A stretch of 64,000 nt of DNA from Nitrospirales bacterium (GTDB taxonomy: Bacteria; Nitrospirota; Nitrospiria; Nitrospirales; UBA8639). Below, in pieces: positions 18,271 to 29,750 of this stretch. Positions within the stretch are counted from its first letter, which is position 1, and each line of letters begins with the position of its first letter. Both the position numbers and the translations under genes were made by a program. The stretch lies in assembly GCA_021603905.1 (NCBI GenBank), contig BQIU01000002.1, forward strand, positions 62,001 through 126,000, given 5' to 3'. A model generated the notes under the pieces. The model did no database searches. It was given only the letters and a program-made list of their open reading frames with translations, and had not been told where the DNA came from.

Positions 18271-18782
18271 GGCATAAGATTTCGCACATCAATGGGTGGA
18301 TCTTCGTTCACAGCCTGTCCCTTGTCTTTTTCTGTGATGGACACGCCAGCCACACGGTAGAAATTATACTCCGGATATTTTCCGACGCCGTTAATGAGCA
18401 AATCTTCTTTTTCATACACAAGATGTGGGCGATGATATTCACTCATTTCAAAATCGGGAGTGAGTTGGATCGCATACGTCGGACAGGCTTCTTCGCAATA
18501 CCCACAGAAAATACAGCGAGAAAAATTAATTCGAAACCACTCCGGATACCGTCGACCAGCGGCATCTTCTGTTGCCTGAAGTGCGATACAATCGACTGGA
18601 CAGACGACAGAACAGAGATGGCAGGCCACGCACCGCTCTTCACCATCTGGATCCCGAGAAAGGATAATTCTTCCTCTCCAACGAGGAGCCAGATAGGGGT
18701 GTTCGTCTGGATATTGCACCGTAATGGGCTTTTTGAATAATCGAAGAAATACGCGCCAGATAGCCTTGATCATGTGTGTCAT
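18267..18782 (-). CDS. nuoI: NADH-quinone oxidoreductase subunit I
   Basis: A 171-residue ferredoxin-like subunit carrying two 4Fe-4S clusters (N6a and N6b): [15 protein letters not shown] near residue 51 and [15 protein letters not shown] near residue 90. It passes electrons towards NuoB. It begins 76 bases after nuoH and overlaps nuoJ. All eight cysteines are present. Confidence 0.93.
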   Translation of the reverse strand: MTHMIKAIWRVFLRLFKKPITVQYPDEHPYLAPRWRGRIILSRDPDGEERCVACHLCSVVCPVDCIALQATEDAAGRRYPEWFRINFSRCIFCGYCEEACPTYAIQLTPDFEMSEYHRPHLVYEKEDLLINGVGKYPEYNFYRVAGVSITEKDKGQAVNEDPPIDVRNLMP

Positions 18783-18858
18783 ACGAGAGCCTTTCCCAAC
18801 GCTCTGATGGATGGAAGGCCTGTGAGGCTAGCCACCGGGTCACGTGTCAGCATACGCT

Positions 18859-19821
18859 TTAGGTCTCCCCTTGATTCACGAGCATCAGCGCCCCGGTGAC
18901 GAGAAGATTCACAAGTCCCAACGGAAGCAACACTTTCCATCCAAAAGACATGAGTTGATCAAAACGAAGTCTCGGCATGGTTGCGCGTAATAAGATGAAC
19001 ACGGACAGACACGCCATGGTTTTCAGTGAAAACCAAAGCCAAGGCGGAAGCCATGGACCATGCCAACCAGCAAAAAACAAGACCACCATCATGGCAGAAA
19101 TCAGTGTGATACCCACATATTCCCCCACAAAGAACATACCGAACTTCATCCCTGAGTATTCCGTATGATAGCCTGCCACAAGCTCGCTTTCGGCCTCAGG
19201 AATATCAAATGGCAATCGATGCGTTTCGGCCAAACCAGCCATAAAAAATATGAAGAGTCCCAGGATTTGAGGAATACAAAACCAGAGGTCTTGTTGCGCC
19301 TGGACAATAAGACCCAGATTGAACGTGCCCGCCAACATGACAACCCCCATAAGTGAAATGCCCATGAACACTTCATAACTAATCATTTGCGAGGCGGCAC
19401 GAAGTCCTCCCAGCAACGAATATTTGCTATTGGAAGCCCAACCACCCAGTACCAAACTATAGGCACCGAGAGAAGACATAGCCAAGAAAAACAAAATACC
19501 AATGTTGAGATCGGCGATGACAATCGAAGGGGTAAACGGAATCACCACAAACGCAAGTAGCGTCGTGACCATAATTAAAGCCGGAGCCAAAATAAACACA
19601 GGTTTGTCCGCAAAAGGTGGGATCCAATCTTCCTTTGTAAAAATTTTGATCATATCGGCCACAACTTGAAACATTCCGAATGGTCCGACTCGATTAGGCC
19701 CATACCGCTCCTGCCAAAGTCCGAGAAGACGTCGTTCAATCCAAATCAGCAACCCACTGATAGTAAGCACGGAGCTCAGAATCAGAACAATGAAGACATA
19801 CATATGCAAGGTGTGAGTCAT
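18859..19821 (-). CDS. nuoH: NADH-quinone oxidoreductase subunit H
   Basis: A 320-residue, eight-helix subunit that forms much of the quinone chamber. The family motif [20 protein letters not shown] is near the N-terminus, and the acidic loop [19 protein letters not shown] is intact. The start at 19821 (MTHTLH) overlaps the nuoG stop as ATGA; the ten extra residues in the track are the nuoG end. Confidence 0.93.
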   Translation of the reverse strand: MTHTLHMYVFIVLILSSVLTISGLLIWIERRLLGLWQERYGPNRVGPFGMFQVVADMIKIFTKEDWIPPFADKPVFILAPALIMVTTLLAFVVIPFTPSIVIADLNIGILFFLAMSSLGAYSLVLGGWASNSKYSLLGGLRAASQMISYEVFMGISLMGVVMLAGTFNLGLIVQAQQDLWFCIPQILGLFIFFMAGLAETHRLPFDIPEAESELVAGYHTEYSGMKFGMFFVGEYVGITLISAMMVVLFFAGWHGPWLPPWLWFSLKTMACLSVFILLRATMPRLRFDQLMSFGWKVLLPLGLVNLLVTGALMLVNQGET

Positions 19822-22538
19822 CCGTGCTTCACGACTTTCAGGAGGCCCCACCCTGGAAGGACCCCATTCGTTAGAGGAGGAACACAGGCAAGGCCTGCGA
19901 TGCCATTCGGAAGACCCGTCTCTAGTTTAATCGGGACGGTATACGTGACATCTTGGAGCACGAGTTGAACAAGATCACCAGTTTTCAATGCCCGTCTTTC
20001 TGCCTCATCAGCATTGAATGTCAGATAGGATGAGGACTGACGTTCAGCCATAGCGGGAGATTTGATGCTGAGTTCTTCAGAACCAAAAATTTGGGAAATA
20101 GAGAAAATCCACCATTGATTTTCTCGTGGTTCAAATTCAGACGGAATATGCTCAAAGAAGGTCATCTCAGAATTCGCCGTCGTTGTGAGAAGTCGCACAC
20201 CCGCTGGACCCTCACGCAGCGAACCTCCTACTTCACTTTGAAATTTATTGACGGCCTGAATGGAATTCCATCCTGGTGACCAGAAAAAAGGATTCACTGA
20301 CGGAGGCGGTTGAAGGGACGTGCCTTCCATCGAAAAGGCGAGCGGTGAGTTGGCATCCTGTGGCGGCATGGGTTCATGAATAGTGAGATCGGAGTCTACA
20401 GCTGTTCGACCACTATATCGGTGTGGAGCCCGTGGTATTTTTTGCTCATGGATACGAAAATGAGAGGAAGGGAATTCGTGAACGAGCGATTGAAAGACGT
20501 CATGGGTTTCGGCGAGTGTGCGGAGAACATCATCAAGCGTCAACCATTCACCGACAGGTGAAGGATGATCACCATGGATCTTTGCCAGATCTCGAACCCA
20601 CTCCCAACTGGCTTGAATGTCCTCTTGTGGGACATACGTTTGGTAGTATCGCTGGGCACGTCCTTCATTGTTCACCAGTGTGCCTGTGCTTTCAGCAAAG
20701 GTGCTGACAGGGAAAATTCCGTGTGCTTTGGCGGTCGTCGGTGTAGGCAGATGATCAAACACGAACACATTGGGTACTGTCATGAGAAATTGATCAACGT
20801 TCGCTGGATCGGCTCGTCGATATAAATCATTTTCTAAAATAAGAACAGTGTCAATCGTGTTGTGTTTGACAAGGTGAAATGCTTTTTCCAGATCATGTCC
20901 GCCCAACAAGGCCACCCCGACACTATTACATTCAGGAACGGTAAAACACAGATTCACATCGCAATCTTGTTGATGCAGCGCCCATGCAATGTTGGCGGCA
21001 GACTCGATGACGGCCATACTCATTGAGCTGGTACCGGAAATGATCAAAGGGTGTTTGGCCGTGCATAATGCCGTGGCGATTTCCTGAGCTCGCGCGAACA
21101 ACGATGAAGAACAATCCGTGACTGGAGGAACGTTGGAATCGAGCGCATGGGCCACCGCAAATCCTAATCGTGCCATGTCATCCGGATGCGCATGATAGGA
21201 CCAGGTTGCCAGAGCATCAAGATCACTCCGTTGGAGGTTGGCGACATATAAGGGTCCGGTATTGTCTTGAATGGCTTCCCGAACTGCCGCATCATGCCAG
21301 CGCGGGATATGGAGGGCATCAGCAAGTTCCATCGGTTGTTGCCGGACTGACTGTCGAAGTGCAAGGAACAGACGTGGCGCGGTGTGAAGTAGATCTTCGC
21401 CTAAGACCAAGACGGCATCGGCCTGTTCCACTTGTTGGATAGTGGCGGATGCGACCGGACCTTCACGCAGAATGTGGATGATCTTTGAGACTAACGATGA
21501 TTCCTTCATCGAAACTCCCGTGAAAAAATTATCCTGTCCCACCAGCGTTTGAAGGGCGAAATTGCTTTCAAGAGAAGCCCGAGGTGAGCCGATGCCGATC
21601 ATTCGTTCAGACCGTGAAATGAGAGGCGTCAGAAATTGCAGCATGTCCTCTCGGGTTGGCTGTTCAACCGGCGACTCTCTCGTCTGTAAAAATGGCCTCA
21701 TCATGCGTTGTGGATGGTTGACAAATTCGTAACCAAACCGGCCACGATCACACAGGAAATATCCATTGACGTGCACATTGAAACGGTTGACGATCCTTCG
21801 TAATATTCCCTGGCGTTCCCCGGTCGTCGTATTACACCCCAAGCTGCAATGTGGACAGATTGATGGAGCCATTTGTAGATCCCATTTACGTGTGTAATGC
21901 TGACGGAGGGTGTTATCGGTAAAGACACCCGTTGGACAGACCTCCACGAGATTGCCGCTGAACTCGTTTTCAAGCGTGCCGTCTTCATAGCGTCCAAAAT
22001 ACAGACGGTCACGCGAACCGAATACATTCAAATCTCGTCCGCCAGCAACATCGCGATAGAAGCGCACGCAGCGATAACATTGAATACACCGATTCATCTC
22101 ATGGAAAATGAAAGGTCCAAGATCTTGGTTACGATAGGTTCGTTTGGTGCCGCGATAACGACGGGTCGTGTGGCCTGTCATGACGGTCATATCCTGAAGG
22201 TGACATTCCCCTCCCTCGTCACAGACGGGACAATCATGAGGGTGATTCAGCATGAGCCATTCGATCACGCTTGAACGAAATGTTTGAGCCTCTTCGTCTT
22301 CAATGGAAATTCGGATGCCTTCTGAAGCCGGTGTTAGGCAGGCCATCACCAGACGACCCTCCTGATCCTTCTCGTCTTTGAATTGTTTAACGGCACACTG
22401 GCGACAGGCACCAACCGATCCCATCGCTGGATGCCAACAAAAATACGGAAGGTTGAATCCAAGCGTCAGGCACGCGGCCAGGAGATTGTTATCAGGGTCC
22501 ACGTCGTAGGAGTGTTGATCAATAAAAATAGTCGCCAT
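19818..22538 (-). CDS. nuoG: NADH-quinone oxidoreductase subunit G
   Basis: A 906-residue electron-transfer subunit. The N-terminal 2Fe-2S domain has the cysteine set around [15 protein letters not shown]. It is followed by the His/Cys-ligated cluster region ([16 protein letters not shown]) and the 4Fe-4S region ([24 protein letters not shown]). CPHCSLGC near residue 230 could bind the extra N7-type cluster. The remaining 650 residues form a molybdopterin-oxidoreductase-like domain without cofactor, and the C-terminal beta-barrel is long. It begins 12 bases after nuoF. Confidence 0.92.
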   Translation of the reverse strand: MATIFIDQHSYDVDPDNNLLAACLTLGFNLPYFCWHPAMGSVGACRQCAVKQFKDEKDQEGRLVMACLTPASEGIRISIEDEEAQTFRSSVIEWLMLNHPHDCPVCDEGGECHLQDMTVMTGHTTRRYRGTKRTYRNQDLGPFIFHEMNRCIQCYRCVRFYRDVAGGRDLNVFGSRDRLYFGRYEDGTLENEFSGNLVEVCPTGVFTDNTLRQHYTRKWDLQMAPSICPHCSLGCNTTTGERQGILRRIVNRFNVHVNGYFLCDRGRFGYEFVNHPQRMMRPFLQTRESPVEQPTREDMLQFLTPLISRSERMIGIGSPRASLESNFALQTLVGQDNFFTGVSMKESSLVSKIIHILREGPVASATIQQVEQADAVLVLGEDLLHTAPRLFLALRQSVRQQPMELADALHIPRWHDAAVREAIQDNTGPLYVANLQRSDLDALATWSYHAHPDDMARLGFAVAHALDSNVPPVTDCSSSLFARAQEIATALCTAKHPLIISGTSSMSMAVIESAANIAWALHQQDCDVNLCFTVPECNSVGVALLGGHDLEKAFHLVKHNTIDTVLILENDLYRRADPANVDQFLMTVPNVFVFDHLPTPTTAKAHGIFPVSTFAESTGTLVNNEGRAQRYYQTYVPQEDIQASWEWVRDLAKIHGDHPSPVGEWLTLDDVLRTLAETHDVFQSLVHEFPSSHFRIHEQKIPRAPHRYSGRTAVDSDLTIHEPMPPQDANSPLAFSMEGTSLQPPPSVNPFFWSPGWNSIQAVNKFQSEVGGSLREGPAGVRLLTTTANSEMTFFEHIPSEFEPRENQWWIFSISQIFGSEELSIKSPAMAERQSSSYLTFNADEAERRALKTGDLVQLVLQDVTYTVPIKLETGLPNGIAGLACVPPLTNGVLPGWGLLKVVKHG

Positions 22539-22550
22539 AGGAGCGTTCCA

Positions 22551-23831
22551 TCACGTGACATAGGGACAATGTTGTTCGCGGATGTGTTGGTCAAAGTCCT
22601 CTTTGAAATATTTGAGTCCACTTTTTAATGGTTCCATGGCTCCAGGAGCATGAGCACAAAACGTATGGCCTGGGCCTAAGAAGCGTGTATGTTGATGAAG
22701 GGTTTCAAGATCAGCAACGGTTCCTCTTCCCAGCTCAAGATCCGAGAGCAACCGTTCAGTCCACGGAAGTCCTTCTCGACAAGGAGTGCACCACCCGCAT
22801 GATTCTTGTGCAAAGAAATGTTCGAGATTGTGGATAAATGCGACTGGACAGGTTCGGTCGTCTAGGATAATCATCGTTCCCGTACCCAACCGGCTACCGG
22901 CTTGGGGTACCGACTCAAAATCCATCTCAAGGTCCAAGTGTTGTTCAACTAAAAAGGCCGTCGACGCCCCGCCTGGCAACACTCCACGAAAGCGAAAACC
23001 GTCCTGCATCCCGCCTGCATGTTCTTCGAGTATTTCTCGAAGCGGCGTGCCAATTGGAAGTTCCCACACTCCCGGCCGACGAACCTTTCCACTTACTCCA
23101 TAGAGTTTGGTGCCTCCATCGTTGGCGAATCCTAGTCTTTGATACTCCTCTGCGCCACGAGTGATAATATGAGGCACGTTCGACAGCGTTTCGACATTCT
23201 GAACAATAGTCGGTTTTCCCCACAGCCCACAGGCTTGAGGATAAGGCGGTTTATCTCGAGGAATGACCGGTTTTCCTTCCAACGCGTTGAGTAGGGCGGT
23301 TTCTTCTCCACAAATATAACGCCCAGCGCTTGTGTGAACATGCACCTCGAAGCTGAAATCGGAATTCAGAATGTTCTGGCCGAGGTATCCCTGTTCTTTC
23401 GCTTCGTCTATGGCCTGTTGTAACCGGGTAGCGGCAAGATGATAAGCCCATCGAAGAAAAATGTATCCCACCTGAGCTTGGATCGCATACGCACTCACTA
23501 TCATCCCTTCGATGACGAGATGTGGATGACCTTCCAGCAGGAGTCGATCTTTAAAGCTTCCGGGTTCCATTTCATCGGCATTGGCAACAAGATATTTGGG
23601 AGAAGGTGCGTCATCCCCCATGGGCACGAATCCCCATTTTTTCCCAGTGGGAAACCCCGCCCCTCCCCGCCCACGAAGATTGGAGTCCGTCACGAGTTGC
23701 TGCACATCGTGCGGTGTCATCTCCTGGATCGTCTTGTGTACCGACTCGTATCCACCTTTCCTCGTATATTCAGTCAATGACAACGGGTTACGGTTGAGGT
23801 CGATATGCTGTGTCAGTGGACGTGCTTGCAT
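22551..23831 (-). CDS. nuoF: NADH-quinone oxidoreductase subunit F
   Basis: A 426-residue NADH-binding flavoprotein. The FMN/NADH-binding glycine motif RGRGGAGFPTGKKWGF is near residue 55, the SLBB domain is in the middle, and the 4Fe-4S (N3) cysteines are in ESCGWCTPCREG plus HTFCAHAPG. This is the electron entry point of complex I. Its presence with nuoE and nuoG means this is a full NADH-oxidising enzyme, not the short Nuo without dehydrogenase module. Confidence 0.93.
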   Translation of the reverse strand: MQARPLTQHIDLNRNPLSLTEYTRKGGYESVHKTIQEMTPHDVQQLVTDSNLRGRGGAGFPTGKKWGFVPMGDDAPSPKYLVANADEMEPGSFKDRLLLEGHPHLVIEGMIVSAYAIQAQVGYIFLRWAYHLAATRLQQAIDEAKEQGYLGQNILNSDFSFEVHVHTSAGRYICGEETALLNALEGKPVIPRDKPPYPQACGLWGKPTIVQNVETLSNVPHIITRGAEEYQRLGFANDGGTKLYGVSGKVRRPGVWELPIGTPLREILEEHAGGMQDGFRFRGVLPGGASTAFLVEQHLDLEMDFESVPQAGSRLGTGTMIILDDRTCPVAFIHNLEHFFAQESCGWCTPCREGLPWTERLLSDLELGRGTVADLETLHQHTRFLGPGHTFCAHAPGAMEPLKSGLKYFKEDFDQHIREQHCPYVT

Positions 23832-23900
23832 GATTGTTCTCAGTCTTGAACTTCATGGTGTACAGATGGTTATGAGGATTTGCCTAGATACTTCGAAACT

Positions 23901-24365
23901 TCATTCGAATTGCTCCAAAATCTCATCGATGTTTTCTGGCGTGAGGTTCCCATAGATCTCATGATCAACCATCATGGCTGGAGCTCGGTCACAGGCACCC
24001 AAACACACGATGGGTAAAAGGGTGAAGCGTCCATTCGCACTGGTTTTCCCTAATTCAAGTTGTTGGTGACTTTTGAAATGTGTCTGAAGTTGGGTGCATC
24101 CCATGACCCAACAGCTAATGCTATCGCAGAGAAGAATGACATGACGTCCAACGGGTTTCCGAAAAATAAGATTGTAGAAGGTCGCAACAGCATCCAATTC
24201 CGCCGGAGTCATGTCTAAACAACCCGCGACCGCTTCTAAGTCCTCATCAGAGACCCATCCTTCTCGTTCTTGAACGATTTTCAAAGCCTGAAGACATGCA
24301 GCACGTTTGTGTGGATACTGTCGACTTTCTCGTGCAATCTGGTGTCGCTCTGCCTCAGTTAACAT
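23901..24365 (-). CDS. nuoE: NADH-quinone oxidoreductase subunit E
   Basis: A 154-residue subunit with an N-terminal helical part and a thioredoxin-like domain carrying a 2Fe-2S cluster (N1a). The ligands are in CDSISCWVMGC and CLGACDRAP. It partners NuoF. Gaps of 76 bases to nuoCD and 69 bases to nuoF are the widest inside the first half of the operon. Confidence 0.93.
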   Translation of the reverse strand: MLTEAERHQIARESRQYPHKRAACLQALKIVQEREGWVSDEDLEAVAGCLDMTPAELDAVATFYNLIFRKPVGRHVILLCDSISCWVMGCTQLQTHFKSHQQLELGKTSANGRFTLLPIVCLGACDRAPAMMVDHEIYGNLTPENIDEILEQFE

Positions 24366-24441
24366 TCTGTTTCTCTCTTTACTCTTCTAACATTCGTATG
24401 ACGTCGATGAACGAAGAACCCATTTCAAACTGAAGATGTTG

Positions 24442-26199
24442 TCATCGGTCCACATCCGCAAGCACATAGTCCACACTTCCGAGAATAGCCACCAGATCGG
24501 ACAATAAGAACCCACGAGACATACATGGGACCATCTGAAGGTGTGGAAATGAGGGAGTCCGAATTCGTGCACGATAGGCCCAGGCTTCACCATCGCTAAT
24601 GAGATAATAGCTATTGAGACCTTTGGTGGCTTCAATACCGACACTCACCTCGCCAGGCGGGATGACTGGCCCCCAACTCACACTCAGAAAATGTGCAATC
24701 AATGTTTCGATGTCGACCATCGTCCGTTCTTTCAAGGGAGGCGTAGTGAGCGGATGATCGGCTTTGTACGGGCCCGCGGGCATTCCCTCAAGGCATTGTT
24801 GAATAATACGAAGACTTTGACGCATCTCTTCGACACGAACAATTCCACGGTCATAGCAGTCGCCGCGTGCGGCCACCGGTATCTCAAAATCGAAATGTTC
24901 ATATCCTGAGTAGGGTCTGGCCTTCCGGAAATCCCATTCACAACCTGTCGCACGGAGCCCTGGTCCGGTGATTCCCCATGCAATGGCCTGTTCTTGAGTA
25001 TAATGGCCGATACCTTGAGTTCGAGCCTTAAACAGAGGATTGTGCATCACGAGATCATCGTATTCATCTAACCGTGGTGGGAGATACTTCAGAAAGTTCC
25101 GGATTAAGGTTTCCCACCCTTCGGGTAAATCCTGCGCGACACCACCAATGCGAAACCATCCTGGATGCATGCGGCCGCCGGTGATCGCTTCGACAATCTG
25201 AAAAATGTGTTCTCGATCCGTAAACATGTAAAAAACTGGTGATATCTGTCCGACATCCTGAGCAAATGTGCCATACCACACCAAATGACTTGCAATTCGA
25301 AACAATTCAGCCATCATGACCCGAATCACTTTCACGCGATCCGGAACCTCGATGCCTGCAAGTTTTTCCACGGCTAACACATAGGGCAATTCATTCATGA
25401 CCCCGCCAAGATAATCAATGCGATCGGTGTATGGAATGTAGGTATGCCATGTTTGTCGTTCAGCCATCTTTTCAGCACCACGATGATGAAATCCAATGTC
25501 GGGTACGATATCCACAATTTCTTCGCCATCAAGTTGAAGAACCAGACGAAGAATGCCGTGGGTACCTGTGTGGGCAGGACCGAGATTCAAAAACATGAAA
25601 TCTGAGTTTTTTCGAACCTGCGTCATGCCCCAATCTTCGGGATTAAATTGCAGGGCACGCTCTTCATCTTGTTGTTTTTCCACCGGAAGGCGAAATTCGC
25701 CCATCTCCGTGGCTCGTGCAGGATGGTCTTTTCGTAACGGGTGTCCAGTCCACGTCGAAGGAAGTAAGATTCGTCGCATGTGCGGATGGTTGACAAAATA
25801 GATACCAAATAAATCCCAGATTTCACGTTCGTACCAATTGGCAGATGGCCAGATATCAATGATGGAGGGAAGTGAGGGAGCGTCTCCGAGCAAGGCCACC
25901 TTTAGGCGAAGGTCTTGATTGCGGTCAAAGGAAAGGACATGATACACCACGGTAAAATCGCTCGGTTGTTGATCGACACGATGGGTTCGGACTCGTTCAT
26001 CGATGGCCGTCAGGTCATACAGCATGGCATAAGGCTTACTCACCTCATATTGTAAAAATTGAAGTATTGAACGAATCTGATGTGGAGGCACCCACACCGT
26101 CGGGACTTCATCGATTGTCGGTTGCCACCACAATTCCGTAGGCTCAAACTGACGTTGCAGTTCTTCGATGATGTCTGGTGTCTGTATAGACCTCATCAT
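24442..26199 (-). CDS. nuoCD: NADH-quinone oxidoreductase subunits C and D, fused
   Basis: A 585-residue fusion. NuoC occupies about residues 1-175 (ending in the [12 protein letters not shown] region) and NuoD about residues 190-585 ([37 protein letters not shown]-terminal [17 protein letters not shown]). NuoD holds the quinone-site histidine in the HTGTHG loop. The C-D fusion is found in several bacterial groups. Only four bases separate the nuoB stop and this start. Either of two adjacent ATGs could be used. Confidence 0.93.
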   Translation of the reverse strand: MMRSIQTPDIIEELQRQFEPTELWWQPTIDEVPTVWVPPHQIRSILQFLQYEVSKPYAMLYDLTAIDERVRTHRVDQQPSDFTVVYHVLSFDRNQDLRLKVALLGDAPSLPSIIDIWPSANWYEREIWDLFGIYFVNHPHMRRILLPSTWTGHPLRKDHPARATEMGEFRLPVEKQQDEERALQFNPEDWGMTQVRKNSDFMFLNLGPAHTGTHGILRLVLQLDGEEIVDIVPDIGFHHRGAEKMAERQTWHTYIPYTDRIDYLGGVMNELPYVLAVEKLAGIEVPDRVKVIRVMMAELFRIASHLVWYGTFAQDVGQISPVFYMFTDREHIFQIVEAITGGRMHPGWFRIGGVAQDLPEGWETLIRNFLKYLPPRLDEYDDLVMHNPLFKARTQGIGHYTQEQAIAWGITGPGLRATGCEWDFRKARPYSGYEHFDFEIPVAARGDCYDRGIVRVEEMRQSLRIIQQCLEGMPAGPYKADHPLTTPPLKERTMVDIETLIAHFLSVSWGPVIPPGEVSVGIEATKGLNSYYLISDGEAWAYRARIRTPSFPHLQMVPCMSRGFLLSDLVAILGSVDYVLADVDR

Positions 26200-26202
26200 G
26201 GC

Positions 26203-26874
26203 TTAACGGGGTTCAGAACACCGATCCCCTTCAACGGTAGAATTCATTGAACGTAGACGATCGATTTGTTGACGTTCACTTCGCTTGAGGTCCCGGCGAA
26301 TCGGCATGATGGGCTTGTGAACGTCTTGTGACCCAATGGTCCAACTCAATGGCCGTCTTTCTGAGCCGACAGCCTTTTGAAGGACCAGCAATCCTTCCAT
26401 AAATGTGTGTGGTGGCGGCGGACATCCTGGCAGATACACATCCACAGGCAAAAATTTATCCACTCCCTGGACGACGGAATACACATCGTACATACCTCCT
26501 GAATTTGCACAGGAGCCCATCGATATGACCCATCGGGGTTCCATCATTTGCTCGTACAAGCGTTGAATGATCGGAGCCATTTTCATAAATACCGTACCCG
26601 CAATGACCAGGACATCAGCTTCTCGTGGGCTCCCACGGACGACCTCAGACCCAAAGCGTGCGATATCGTATCGACTGGTGAGACTCGTCGCCATCTCGAT
26701 GTAACAACAAGATAGTCCGAAATTCATGGGCCAGAGCGAATTTTTTCTCCCCCATGCAAGAAGATCTTGAAGACGTGCCAGGAACACGGAGCGTTTCACG
26801 GCTTCATCGAATGATCCATCTCCTTGTTCAGCCACCTGGGGTACAGATCGAGCATCACGTAACTGCCAATACAT
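26203..26874 (-). CDS. nuoB: NADH-quinone oxidoreductase subunit B
   Basis: A 223-residue subunit carrying the N2 4Fe-4S cluster next to the quinone site. The ligands are the tandem cysteines in [11 protein letters not shown] plus MGSCANSGG and LPGCPPPP. The start at 26874 (MYWQLRD) is one base after the nuoA stop; the longer ORF runs into nuoA. The C-terminal tail of about 50 residues ([16 protein letters not shown]) is longer than minimal NuoB. Confidence 0.92.
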   Translation of the reverse strand: MYWQLRDARSVPQVAEQGDGSFDEAVKRSVFLARLQDLLAWGRKNSLWPMNFGLSCCYIEMATSLTSRYDIARFGSEVVRGSPREADVLVIAGTVFMKMAPIIQRLYEQMMEPRWVISMGSCANSGGMYDVYSVVQGVDKFLPVDVYLPGCPPPPHTFMEGLLVLQKAVGSERRPLSWTIGSQDVHKPIMPIRRDLKRSERQQIDRLRSMNSTVEGDRCSEPR

Positions 26875-26875
26875 G

Positions 26876-27274
26876 TTAGTCTCCCGTTGACTGTCTTGAA
26901 AGATATTGTTGTGAACGTCCCCAATCGAGCGCACCTATTCGCCAAAGATAGAACAGCGCGATGAAAAGAATCGTGATAAACACCGTCATTTCCCAAAACC
27001 CAATCCACCCAACTTCTCGGACGGCGACAGCCCACGCGTAGATAAAGACGGCTTCGAGATCAAAAATGACGAACAGCATCGCCAGCAAATAAAATTGGAC
27101 GGGAACCCGCAAATGACCGGTCCCCGTTGGAGGAATACCTGATTCGTAGGGTTCCTGTGTTGCGCGTTCGCGATGATGTTCTCCCAGAATGTACGAAAGC
27201 CCAAGCATACCCCCCACAATAATCACTACCGTTCCGGCATAGAGACCAAGCGGCCAAAGATCATTTAGGGGCAT
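26876..27274 (-). CDS. nuoA: NADH-quinone oxidoreductase subunit A
   Basis: A 132-residue, three-helix subunit and the first gene of the operon. The loop [38 protein letters not shown] is typical, with conserved acidic residues in the helix after it. The ATG at 27274 follows a GGAG; a GTG at 27301 is possible. A CTAGGG-type element ends about 70 bases upstream, making the whole complex I operon a likely member of that regulon. Confidence 0.92.
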   Translation of the reverse strand: MPLNDLWPLGLYAGTVVIIVGGMLGLSYILGEHHRERATQEPYESGIPPTGTGHLRVPVQFYLLAMLFVIFDLEAVFIYAWAVAVREVGWIGFWEMTVFITILFIALFYLWRIGALDWGRSQQYLSRQSTGD

Positions 27275-27345
27275 GTCATCATGACTCCATTCCTTTCTCA
27301 CCGAGGTAGAATTCCACCATTAGCATGAGAAACAACCCATGCCTA

Positions 27346-27361
27346 CTGGAAACAACCCTAG
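27346..27361 (-). promoter_or_regulatory. CTAGGG-type 16-bp element upstream of the nuo operon
   Basis: Towards nuoA it reads CTAGGGTTGTTTCCAG, about 72 bases before the ATG at 27274. Confidence 0.6.
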
Positions 27362-27437
27362 TTCTACATCAGACGTATAAAAGTGAAGAGCTTGTCAGGC
27401 AGACAAAACCATACAGGAAGACCTGTCTCGTTCATAA

Positions 27438-27470
27438 TGAACCGGCTTGGCAATCTGTGAAGCCGGTTCA
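27438..27470. terminator. Hairpin between the transketolase 3' end and the nuo promoter
   Basis: A perfect 11-bp stem (TGAACCGGCTT / AAGCCGGTTCA) with an 11-base loop lies 60 bases after the transketolase stop on the minus strand. There is no clear T-run after it, so it may be a weak or factor-assisted terminator. Confidence 0.5.
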
Positions 27471-27530
27471 GATACCAAGCATGCTTCTCGATGCTGTCGA
27501 TGTAATTGGTTCGACAACAGACATCAGACG

Positions 27531-29432
27531 CTATGGTGTCTCAGATGTTGCTCCAATCATGTCGTGAACTTTTTCGATAATGGCTTGCGCATTAATTCCA
27601 AAACGATCCAAGAGTACCTCAGATTTGCCACTTCGAGGAATGGCACGCACCGCAAGTCCATGGACTCGGATGCACTCTTTCGATACGGCCTTCAACACGG
27701 CATCTCCCAGGCCACCATGCTCATAATGATCTTCAATGGTCAGCATTCTTCCCTCGGTGATTCGACCGTGTTCGAGTAAGGCTTCCTGATCAATGGGCTT
27801 AATGCTATACAAATCAATGACACGCACGAAAATGCCTTGCTGACGAAGTTCGTCATACGCGGCAAGCGCTTCGAAGAGCGTAATGCCGGCAGTGACGAGG
27901 GTCACCACGTCTGCTTCGTTTTCACGAAGGACTTTTGAGCCTCCAATACGAAACGATTCCTGATTGTGATAGAGAATTGGCGTTTTAGGTCGTGTGGTAC
28001 GAATATACACAGGACCGTCATGTCCTGCAGCGGCTCCGACAGCCCAATGAGTACACACCGCATCGGATGGGTATAGCACCGTCATGTTGGGCTGAGCCGC
28101 CATCATCGCAATATCTTCTAGGCCCATTTGGGAAGGACCGTCTTCTCCAATGCTGATCCCAGCATGGGAGCCCATGAGTTTAATGTTTGAATGACCAATG
28201 GCGGCCATGCGGATAAAATCATAGGCTCGCGTTAAGAAGCAGGCAAAGGTTGATGCAAATGGGACCTTCCCACTCGAAGCCAGACCCATAGCAACCCCGA
28301 CCATGTTTTGCTCGGCAATAAACTGTTCAAAAAATCGTTTAGGATGTGATTCGGCAAACTTCTTCACATGAGTGGAATTCTTCACGTCCCCGTCGAGAGC
28401 CACCACAGAAGAATTATGTTTCCCTAGTTCTTGTAATGCCGCTCCAAAGGCCTCGCGTGTGGCCACGGCGTCAGTTTGCTCGTATTCCGGAAATGGTAAT
28501 GCATGATTCGTAGGGCGTGGTGGTGCTGACGAGGGGCTGTGCATTTCAACGCGCATCTCAGGAACGTTAGTCTCCAATTGGCTTCGAAGCTCTTGAAGAG
28601 CTTTCTCGGTTTCATCGTCATTTAATACTTTGCCATGTCGTCCCGGTTGGTCCTCCAAAAAAGAAATACCGGCCCCCTTACGAGTTTTCGCTAAAATCAC
28701 GCTAGGTTGATTTTCGATAGTCGCGGCTTCTTGGAAAGCATTGACAAGCTCGTGCAGATCGTGGCCGTCAATGACCATGGGGTGCCACCCACATGCTGCC
28801 CATCTGTCGTGATATGCCTCCATATGATGTTCATGAATTGTTGGACCAGATTGTCCAAGTCGATTGATATCAACAATGGCACACAAATTATCCAGCTGGT
28901 AATGGCTGGCGATTTCAGCGGCCTCCCAGACGGATCCTTCGGTACATTCGCCGTCACCAAGGAGCACGTAGGTTCGAGCTGAGAGGTGATCAAGATATTT
29001 TGCATTTAACGCCATGCCGACCCCAGCAGAGAGCCCTTGGCCAAGCGAGCCAGTCGGAACTTGAACAAATGGTAATCGTGGCGTCGGATGACCTTCGAGA
29101 TCAGAATCAATTTGTCGGAGTTGGCGCAAGTCTTCTGGATCCAGAAATCCAGCTTCAGCCCAAGCAGCATAGAGAAGCGGCGCGGCATGTCCTTTAGAAA
29201 GAATAAATCGATCATTGGCGACGTTCTTTGGATCCTTCACATCATGGTGCAGGACATGAAAAAATAATGTCGCCACGATATCCGCCGCCGAACAGCAACT
29301 TGTGGGATGTCCGCTTCCAGCGTTGGATGTCGCTTGAACACTATGAATTCGAAGTTGTGTAGCTTTGTGGCGTAGTCCTCGAATAAGAGTCTCCGAAACC
29401 GCTTCAACGTTATCACCGATGAAGATGCTCAT
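27531..29432 (-). CDS. tkt: Transketolase
   Basis: A 633-residue full-length transketolase, with TPP-binding and pyrimidine domains on one chain. The TPP motif GDGECTEGSVWEAAE continuing to the VDINRLGQ asparagine is near residue 155. SNAGSGHPTSCCSAADI and SKGHAAPLLYA are near the start. The second domain carries the catalytic glutamate in EQFIAEQNMVGVAMGLA. It interconverts sugar phosphates in the pentose phosphate pathway or a carbon-fixation cycle. The start at 29432 is chosen for its AAAGGAGC ribosome site; 26 upstream codons in the track are unlikely to be used. A near-perfect CTAGGG-type element lies 78 bases upstream. No other pentose pathway genes are adjacent. Confidence 0.92.
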   Translation of the reverse strand: MSIFIGDNVEAVSETLIRGLRHKATQLRIHSVQATSNAGSGHPTSCCSAADIVATLFFHVLHHDVKDPKNVANDRFILSKGHAAPLLYAAWAEAGFLDPEDLRQLRQIDSDLEGHPTPRLPFVQVPTGSLGQGLSAGVGMALNAKYLDHLSARTYVLLGDGECTEGSVWEAAEIASHYQLDNLCAIVDINRLGQSGPTIHEHHMEAYHDRWAACGWHPMVIDGHDLHELVNAFQEAATIENQPSVILAKTRKGAGISFLEDQPGRHGKVLNDDETEKALQELRSQLETNVPEMRVEMHSPSSAPPRPTNHALPFPEYEQTDAVATREAFGAALQELGKHNSSVVALDGDVKNSTHVKKFAESHPKRFFEQFIAEQNMVGVAMGLASSGKVPFASTFACFLTRAYDFIRMAAIGHSNIKLMGSHAGISIGEDGPSQMGLEDIAMMAAQPNMTVLYPSDAVCTHWAVGAAAGHDGPVYIRTTRPKTPILYHNQESFRIGGSKVLRENEADVVTLVTAGITLFEALAAYDELRQQGIFVRVIDLYSIKPIDQEALLEHGRITEGRMLTIEDHYEHGGLGDAVLKAVSKECIRVHGLAVRAIPRSGKSEVLLDRFGINAQAIIEKVHDMIGATSETP

Positions 29433-29509
29433 AATTATTGCTCCTTTGGTAGATCCGACATAAGCCGTGGACTGTTTCCCATGATAAGTGTAGAAAAAAG
29501 TTTGATACA

Positions 29510-29525
29510 CTAGGCAAAACCCTAG
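29510..29525 (-). promoter_or_regulatory. CTAGGG-type 16-bp element upstream of transketolase
   Basis: Towards the gene it reads CTAGGGTTTTGCCTAG, with CTAG at both ends, 78 bases before the start. Used as the reference copy. Confidence 0.65.
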
Positions 29526-29734
29526 GTCGTGCAGTGCATGATCTTAATGATCACTTCATGTCTCATGAGTCATACACTCGTTCATTACATGACTCATTCC
29601 CCAAAACCAGTAACAAAGGACTGGGAGTCGATGATCGATCATAAGACAATTAATGGTTTGTCTTAATTGAATCGATCTTTGAGATAACATGGACATATTG
29701 AAGATCCTTACCCTCGTTTCCCAGTTCCTCAGTT

Positions 29735-29750
29735 CAAGGGTTTTCCGCAG
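29735..29750 (+). promoter_or_regulatory. CTAGGG-type 16-bp element upstream of the DUF5335 gene
   Basis: CAAGGGTTTTCCGCAG, 135 bases before the ATG at 29885. Confidence 0.55.
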
